Positions 59,616-64,000 of a stretch of DNA of 64,000 bases are shown here, in pieces (position 1 is the first letter of the stretch; the number at the start of each line of letters is the position of its first letter). The notes beneath the pieces are model-generated. The model was not told the DNA's origin, ran no database searches, and worked only from the letters and a program-made list of their open reading frames with translations. The stretch lies in the NCBI RefSeq assembly GCF_007421815.1, contig NZ_VLNT01000011.1:32074-96073 (forward strand). The letters run 5' to 3'. Made by a program: the position numbers and the translations under genes. The DNA is from Aeromicrobium piscarium. GTDB taxonomy: Bacteria > Actinomycetota > Actinomycetes > Propionibacteriales > Nocardioidaceae.

Positions 59616-60602
59616 TCAGCGCCTCCTGGTTTCCGCGGCGAGCAGCCACACGAGGTAGCAGCCGCCGATGACGACGGTGACGGTGCCGACGGGAACTCCC
59701 CCAGGCAGCGCATGCTGCGCGACCCCATCGGCGAGCACCAGGACGAGTGCGCCGACGGCGGCCGATGCGATGAGCGGAAGCCCTGCCGAGCGGGTGATGC
59801 GTGCGGCGACCTGAGGTGCCGCGAGAGCGATGAAGGCGATCGGTCCGACCAGCGCGGTAGGCACCGCCACGAGCACGACGCCGATGACGAGCAGCGCGAG
59901 ACGGGCCGGTTCAACCCGCACGCCGTGGGCGCGCGAGGTGTCGTCACCGAGTTCCAGCTGTCGCAGGCTCGGTGCGACGGCCCGCAGTGTCGCGGTCGCC
60001 AGCAGAAGCGTGCCGCCGAGCACCCACGCATCGGTCGCATTGGTGAGCGAGAAGGAGCCGGCTCCCCAGATCGCGGCACCCAATGCCACCTCGAGCTGGG
60101 CGCGCATCAACAGCCAGGTGTTCAACGCCGACATCATCGCGGTGACGCCGACGCCGACGACCACCAGCCGGAAGCCGAGCACCCCCTGGCGGAAGGCGAG
60201 GACATAGACGATGGCGGCCGTGCCGAGACCGCCCACGATGGCCCCGACGGTGGCTCCGCCGAGGCCCAGACCGAGCACCGTCATCGCGATCAGCGCACCG
60301 GTGTAGGCGCCAGTCGAGAAGCCGATGACATCCGGGGACCCGAGCGGATTGGCCGTGAGGCTCTGGAAGATGGCGCCCGAGACCCCTAGACAGGCGCCCA
60401 CGAGCAGGGCGGAGACCACCCGCGGTAACCGCCACTCGACGACCACGGTGTGGTCGAAGCCCGTCGACGGATCGACGAGTGCTCGCACCACTTGTGACAC
60501 GGACATCGGATAGTCCCCGAAGCCGAGCGTGACGATCGCCGCCAGCAGCGCGACCGTCAGGAGCAGGGCGGTGGTCAACCGGGTACGCAGCAGCGTGGTC
60601 AC
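59616..60602 (-). CDS. Iron-siderophore ABC transporter permease (FecCD type)
   Basis: A 328-residue permease with 9-10 helices and the FecCD signatures EWRLPRVVSALLVGACLGVSG near residue 57, NPLGSPDVIGFSTGA near residue 85, and GPIAFIALAAPQVAARI near residue 245. GTG 60602 overlaps the stop of the first permease (GTGA). Partners are the permease at 60599-61627 and the ATPase. Confidence 0.93.
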   Translation of the reverse strand: MTTLLRTRLTTALLLTVALLAAIVTLGFGDYPMSVSQVVRALVDPSTGFDHTVVVEWRLPRVVSALLVGACLGVSGAIFQSLTANPLGSPDVIGFSTGAYTGALIAMTVLGLGLGGATVGAIVGGLGTAAIVYVLAFRQGVLGFRLVVVGVGVTAMMSALNTWLLMRAQLEVALGAAIWGAGSFSLTNATDAWVLGGTLLLATATLRAVAPSLRQLELGDDTSRAHGVRVEPARLALLVIGVVLVAVPTALVGPIAFIALAAPQVAARITRSAGLPLIASAAVGALVLVLADGVAQHALPGGVPVGTVTVVIGGCYLVWLLAAETRRR

Positions 60603-61627
60603 AGCGAGACCACCTGTCGACGCCGGACGATCGCGATCAGCACGGGGGCCCCGACGAAGGCGGTGACGACCCCGACCGGCAACTCGCCATTGGGCAGCGC
60701 GACCCGGCCCAGGATGTCCGACGCCAGCACCAGCACCGGCCCGAGCACCGCGCTCACCCCGATGATCCAGCGTTGATCGAGTCCGACGAGCGCGCGGGCC
60801 GCATGGGGGATCATCAGTCCGACGAACACGATGGGGCCGGCGACCGCCGTCGCACTTCCCGCCAGCAGGGTGATGCACAGGAGAGCCACCACGCGCGTCC
60901 GAAACAGTCGGGCTCCGAGGGCACGAGCCGTGTCGTCGCCGAGCGCGGTCGCATTGAGACTGGGCGTGATCGCCATGGCCATCACGAGGCCGAGCAGGAT
61001 GAAGGCGATGACCGGGGCGGCGTGCTCCCACCCACGTCCCTCCAGGGATCCGGCATTCCAGACACGCATCGTGTTGAAGGCCTTCGGATCGGCCAGCACG
61101 ATCGCCCGCGTGACGCCGGCGAGGACGGACCCGAAGGCGACGCCGGCGAGGACGAGGCGGGCCGACGATGTTCCCGATCCCCCGATCGCGAAGACCGCGA
61201 GCGCGGTCACCAGCGCGCCGGCGAAGGCGAAGGGCAAGGTGGCGAGCGTGCCCGAGACACCGAGGAATCCCACGCCGAGGGCGACGGTGAAGGCCGAGCC
61301 CGCACTCACGCCCAGGATCCCGGGGTCGGCCAGCGGGTTGCGGGTCAACGCCTGGATCACCGCACCGGCCACGGCGAGGCCCGCGCCGACGACGATCGCC
61401 GCGACCATCCGGGGCACTCGGGTCTCACGGACGATCGTCGTGGCGGTCGGGTCATCCGGCGACCCCCACAAGGCCTCGATCACCCGCCGTACCGACAGGG
61501 ACTCCGCACCGACGGCGATACTCACCGCCGCAGCCACCACCAGAGCCAGCAGCGCGAGCACGATGACGGTCTGACGGCGCCCTCGGACGGACGAGCGCCC
61601 GGTGGCGGGAGGGGACGAAGGAGGCAT
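60599..61627 (-). CDS. Iron-siderophore ABC transporter permease (FecCD type)
   Basis: A 342-residue permease with the same FecCD layout: VRETRVPRMVAAIVVGAGLAVAG near residue 65, NPLADPGILGVSAGSAF near residue 96 and GPIVFVGLMIPHAARAL near residue 262, after a basic N-tail. It is the first gene of the permease-permease-ATPase operon; its ATG lies 12 bp from the DtxR-like box. Confidence 0.93.
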   Translation of the reverse strand: MPPSSPPATGRSSVRGRRQTVIVLALLALVVAAAVSIAVGAESLSVRRVIEALWGSPDDPTATTIVRETRVPRMVAAIVVGAGLAVAGAVIQALTRNPLADPGILGVSAGSAFTVALGVGFLGVSGTLATLPFAFAGALVTALAVFAIGGSGTSSARLVLAGVAFGSVLAGVTRAIVLADPKAFNTMRVWNAGSLEGRGWEHAAPVIAFILLGLVMAMAITPSLNATALGDDTARALGARLFRTRVVALLCITLLAGSATAVAGPIVFVGLMIPHAARALVGLDQRWIIGVSAVLGPVLVLASDILGRVALPNGELPVGVVTAFVGAPVLIAIVRRRQVVSL

Positions 61628-61639
61628 CAGGCAATGAGT

Positions 61640-61658
61640 TTAGGCTTGCCTACGTCAG
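61640..61658. promoter_or_regulatory. DtxR/IdeR-like iron box between divergent siderophore genes
   Basis: TTAGGCTTGCCTACGTCAG contains the palindromic core TAGGC-TTG-CCTA and matches the 19-bp DtxR/IdeR consensus at about 12 positions, best in the left half. It lies between the permease operon (12 bp) and the binding-protein gene (about 60 bp), so iron-dependent repression of both directions is likely. Confidence 0.7.
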
Positions 61659-61719
61659 AGTTCGCTTCCTGGGCAGTCCCGGGACGAGCCACCACAGCAT
61701 CGGAGGGGAATCCGCACCC

Positions 61720-62706
61720 ATGCACTATCGACTCACGGCGGCCGTGGCCGCACTCGCCCTCTCGCTCGGGCTCACCGCGTGCGGCGCCGACGACTCCGAG
61801 GGGACCGCGGGCAAGGGGGCGGCCGGCGATGACTTCCCCGCGACCGTCGCCACCGAGTTCGGCGATGTCACGATCGACGAAGCGCCGGAGCGCGTCGTCG
61901 CCCTCGGTTGGGGCGATGCCGAGACGGCGCTCGCCCTCGGTGTCCAGCCGGTCGGCGCCTCGGACTGGCTCGGCTTCGAAGGCGAGGGCGTGGGCCCGTG
62001 GGCGGACGGCCTGTACGACGAGGCTCCCGAGCTCATCGGGACGCTGGAGCCGTCCTACGAGCAGATCGCGTCGTTGAAGCCCGACCTCATCCTCGACGTC
62101 AAGAGCTCCGGGGAGCAGGAGCGCTACGACCGGCTCTCGCAGATCGCGCCGACCGTGGCGATCCCCGAGGGCAAGCAGTCCTTCCTCACCTCGATGGAGG
62201 AGCAGGTGGCGATGATCTCCACGGCGCTCGGTGCGCCGGAGAAGGGTGAGGAGCTGCTCGCCGATGTCGAGCAGCAGTTCGCCGATGCCGCCGCCGAGCA
62301 TCCGGAGTTCCAGGACAAGACCATCTCGGTCGCCGCCTTCACGTCCGAGGGCTGGGGCGCCTATATCCAGGGCAATGAGCGGGTGGCCTTCATGGAACGG
62401 CTGGGATTCGAGCAGAACCCGGCCATCGAGGAGCTCACCCCGGAGGACTTCACCGCGAAGCTCGCCAATGAGCAGATCGGCGTGCTCGACGCGGATCTGC
62501 TGGTGGTGTTCCCCATCTGGCTGCCGGCGACCGATGTGACCGATCAGCCCCTCTTCCAGCAGATCCCGGCGGTCCAGGAGGGCCGCTCGATCGTGTTCAC
62601 CGACGATGATGAGGACATCCGTCAGTCCTACTCGGCGAACACGGTCCTATCGGTGCCCTTCGCCCTCGAGTCGGTGGTGCCGATGCTGGCGGACGCGGTC
62701 GGCTGA
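61720..62706 (+). CDS. Iron-siderophore ABC transporter substrate-binding lipoprotein
   Basis: A 328-residue class III periplasmic-type receptor. Signal peptide with lipobox LTAC (Cys21), then the family blocks APERVVALGWGDAETALALG near residue 51, ASLKPDLILDV near residue 118, and YSANTVLSVPFALES near the C-terminus. It would capture a ferric siderophore outside the cell and deliver it to the FecCD-type permeases encoded divergently. GGAGGGG upstream may be its ribosome-binding site. Confidence 0.94.
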   Translation: MHYRLTAAVAALALSLGLTACGADDSEGTAGKGAAGDDFPATVATEFGDVTIDEAPERVVALGWGDAETALALGVQPVGASDWLGFEGEGVGPWADGLYDEAPELIGTLEPSYEQIASLKPDLILDVKSSGEQERYDRLSQIAPTVAIPEGKQSFLTSMEEQVAMISTALGAPEKGEELLADVEQQFADAAAEHPEFQDKTISVAAFTSEGWGAYIQGNERVAFMERLGFEQNPAIEELTPEDFTAKLANEQIGVLDADLLVVFPIWLPATDVTDQPLFQQIPAVQEGRSIVFTDDDEDIRQSYSANTVLSVPFALESVVPMLADAVG

Positions 62707-62711
62707 GCTCG

Positions 62712-63527
62712 GTGGCCGCTGAGCGGTTGGCGAGCGGGCGCGGGCGCAAGCCCGCGGACGCGCGTGTCCGCCGGGCCCGGGTGCTCCGTCGCGAGGATGT
62801 CTCGCCTTCGTTCGTCCGGCTGACGTTCGGCCCTGACGAGCCGAGCGCGCCCTTCCCGCTGGCGCCGATCGGCGCGGACCAGTGGTTCCGGCTGTTCTTC
62901 ACCGCCGACGGCTCCGCGCTCCATCTGCCGTCGGGTGGCGCGGACGGTTGGTACGTCCGGTTGCGCGAGATGCCCGATGACGAACGTCCGACGGTGCGTA
63001 ACTACACCGCCCGCCGGGTCGGCCAGGGTGACGACGCCTGGTGGATCGAGGTCGACTTTCTCTTGCACCACGATTCGGAGGGGCAACTCGAAGGGGTTGC
63101 GGCGCAGTGGGCCGCGGCGGTGGCGCCAGGGACAGAGGTCGGCCTGCTCGACCAGGGGGCGATCTTCTCCTGGCCCGATGACGGGGGCGCTGCCCTGATC
63201 GTGACCGATGCGACCGGCCTGCCGGGTGTCGAGGCGGCGCTCCGTGAGCTTCCCGAGTACGCCGAGGTGACGGTGGTGGCCGATATCCCGACGGAAGGGG
63301 ATCGCCGGCCACTCACCTCACCTGCGATGGTGAAGGAGAGGTGGGCCGTCCACGCGGCGGGGAACGACTGGTCCGACTCGATGGGTGATCTCGATCTCGA
63401 GGTCGACTATGTCTATGCGGTCGGCAGCTCCACGCTCGCCCTCGAGGTCCGGGCGCGAGCACTCGCCGCCGGCGTGGACTCTCAGCGAATCGACTTCTGC
63501 AGCTACTGGCGTCCGCCCCGGGTGTGA
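62712..63527 (+). CDS. Siderophore-interacting protein (ViuB-type FAD ferric reductase)
   Basis: A 271-residue SIP-family flavoprotein that reduces ferric siderophores in the cytoplasm to release iron. It has the FAD-binding RPTVRNYTARR motif near residue 95, an IEVDFLLHHDSEG segment followed by WAAAVAPGTEVGLLDQ, VADIPTEGDRRPL, and the C-terminal DFCSYWRPPR signature. It starts at GTG 62712, 5 bp after the binding-protein gene, forming a two-gene operon with it. Confidence 0.9.
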   Translation: MAAERLASGRGRKPADARVRRARVLRREDVSPSFVRLTFGPDEPSAPFPLAPIGADQWFRLFFTADGSALHLPSGGADGWYVRLREMPDDERPTVRNYTARRVGQGDDAWWIEVDFLLHHDSEGQLEGVAAQWAAAVAPGTEVGLLDQGAIFSWPDDGGAALIVTDATGLPGVEAALRELPEYAEVTVVADIPTEGDRRPLTSPAMVKERWAVHAAGNDWSDSMGDLDLEVDYVYAVGSSTLALEVRARALAAGVDSQRIDFCSYWRPPRV

Positions 63528-63538
63528 GGTCACTCCGG

Positions 63539-64000
63539 TCAGCTGGCGTGAGCGAGCTGTCGTCGTCGGTGGCGTGGGTCGGCACCGGGCAGGAGGCGGC
63601 CATGGCGGTCGCGGAACTCATGGGTCGTGGGGTCGATGACGAGTGCTCCGGCGTGAACCGCGCGATGGCATCTCGGACACAGCCCGATGAGGTTGGCGAG
63701 GTCGGTGGGTCCACCGCGGGACCACCAGATGATGTGGTGGATATGCACCACGGGTGCCCGGCATCCCGGTGAGGCGCATTGGTGTCCTTGTCGGGCGAGG
63801 ACCGCAGTCCGTTGCCGGGGTGTCGCCAGGCGGCTGGATCTGCCGACGTCGAGGACGGCGTCTTTGCCCCCGGTGGCGATGGGGGTGATGTCGGCTTCGC
63901 AGATCATCTCCTGCAGCTGGCGGATGCCGATGGTCCCGAACCCCACCAACTCACCGGACCCGCTGTCGTTCATCAACGTCGACGCGTCGATCGTCAGGGC
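63539..64000 (-). CDS. DUF222/HNH endonuclease-domain protein, C-terminal part, cut by window edge
   Basis: The frame is open to the window edge, so the N-terminal DUF222 part lies outside. The visible ~153 residues carry the HNH module: GRSSRLATPRQRTAVLARQG, the zinc-knuckle cysteines of QCASPGC and LCPRCH, and the HHIIWWSRGGPTDLANLIGL core with the catalytic HH and N. Such 13E12-repeat-type proteins are multicopy in actinobacteria; whether they mobilise or cleave DNA is not settled. It is convergent with the SIP gene, 11 bp apart. Confidence 0.88.
   Translation of the reverse strand, partial: ALTIDASTLMNDSGSGELVGFGTIGIRQLQEMICEADITPIATGGKDAVLDVGRSSRLATPRQRTAVLARQGHQCASPGCRAPVVHIHHIIWWSRGGPTDLANLIGLCPRCHRAVHAGALVIDPTTHEFRDRHGRLLPGADPRHRRRQLAHAS

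Overview
The window is one stretch of chromosome from a high-GC actinobacterium. GTG starts are common, adjacent genes very often share stop and start bases (ATGA, GTGA or TGATG), and the housekeeping genes run in actinobacterial order. Markers include the actinobacterial integration host factor mihF, a PIP-synthase-type pgsA, a DUF6167 protein beside alaS, and a DUF222-type HNH gene. A Propionibacteriales/Nocardioidaceae-like host is my inference from gene order. I saw no rRNA, tRNA or CRISPR.

Layout (almost everything up to 53.3 kb is on the minus strand, so transcription runs right to left). 0.0-5.8 kb: priA (cut by the window edge), a membrane protein, metK, coaBC, rpoZ, gmk, mihF and a small lipoprotein. 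5.8-6.5 kb: a MntA/HepT toxin-antitoxin pair. 6.5-14.8 kb: the pyrimidine operon pyrR-pyrB-pyrC-carA-carB-pyrF with a PyrR-binding loop just before pyrR. 15.0-18.6 kb: a four-gene osmoprotectant ABC transporter. 18.9-32.0 kb: nusB, efp, pepQ, aroB, aroK, aroC, a prepilin peptidase, aroE, mltG, ruvX, alaS, DUF6167 and DUF948 genes, rarA. 32.1-36.2 kb: aspS, hisS and a metallo-beta-lactamase-fold hydrolase. 36.3-40.7 kb: a plus-strand DUF349 gene, an unknown exported protein and a membrane-anchored GH31 enzyme resembling sulfoquinovosidase. 40.9-53.3 kb: relA, a tiny membrane protein, apt, a second small lipoprotein, yajC, ruvB-ruvA-ruvC, a membrane protein, yebC, pdxT, pdxS, pgsA, a HIT protein and thrS. 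53.3-56.1 kb (plus): DUF1275 protein, HhH-GPD protein, MFS exporter. 56.1-58.8 kb (minus): a three-gene lipid module shaped like E. coli ynbABC. 58.8-63.5 kb: a divergent siderophore-uptake locus with a DtxR/IdeR-like box. 63.5 kb to end: the C-terminal part of a DUF222/HNH gene.

The most unusual content lies between genes. (1) An 80-83 bp element encodes a 27-28 residue ORF starting MSERSER and carries a hairpin whose arms covary between loci. It sits once, twice or three times directly upstream of hisS, mltG and coaBC, each copy ending in an ATGA overlap with the next ORF or the gene. At hisS its hairpin loop has been split by a MITE-like element that adds exactly 204 bp in frame. (2) Two families of short repeats with fixed ends and variable cores (21 bp: GCGGTG-N7-CACSTCTC; 17 bp: GGCGGTR-N4-GTCAAC) form inverted arrays just after stop codons at six operon ends. 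(3) Canonical neighbours are absent from their usual places: secD/secF are replaced by a lipoprotein between yajC and apt, and rpsD, aroQ and the PIM genes beside pgsA are missing.
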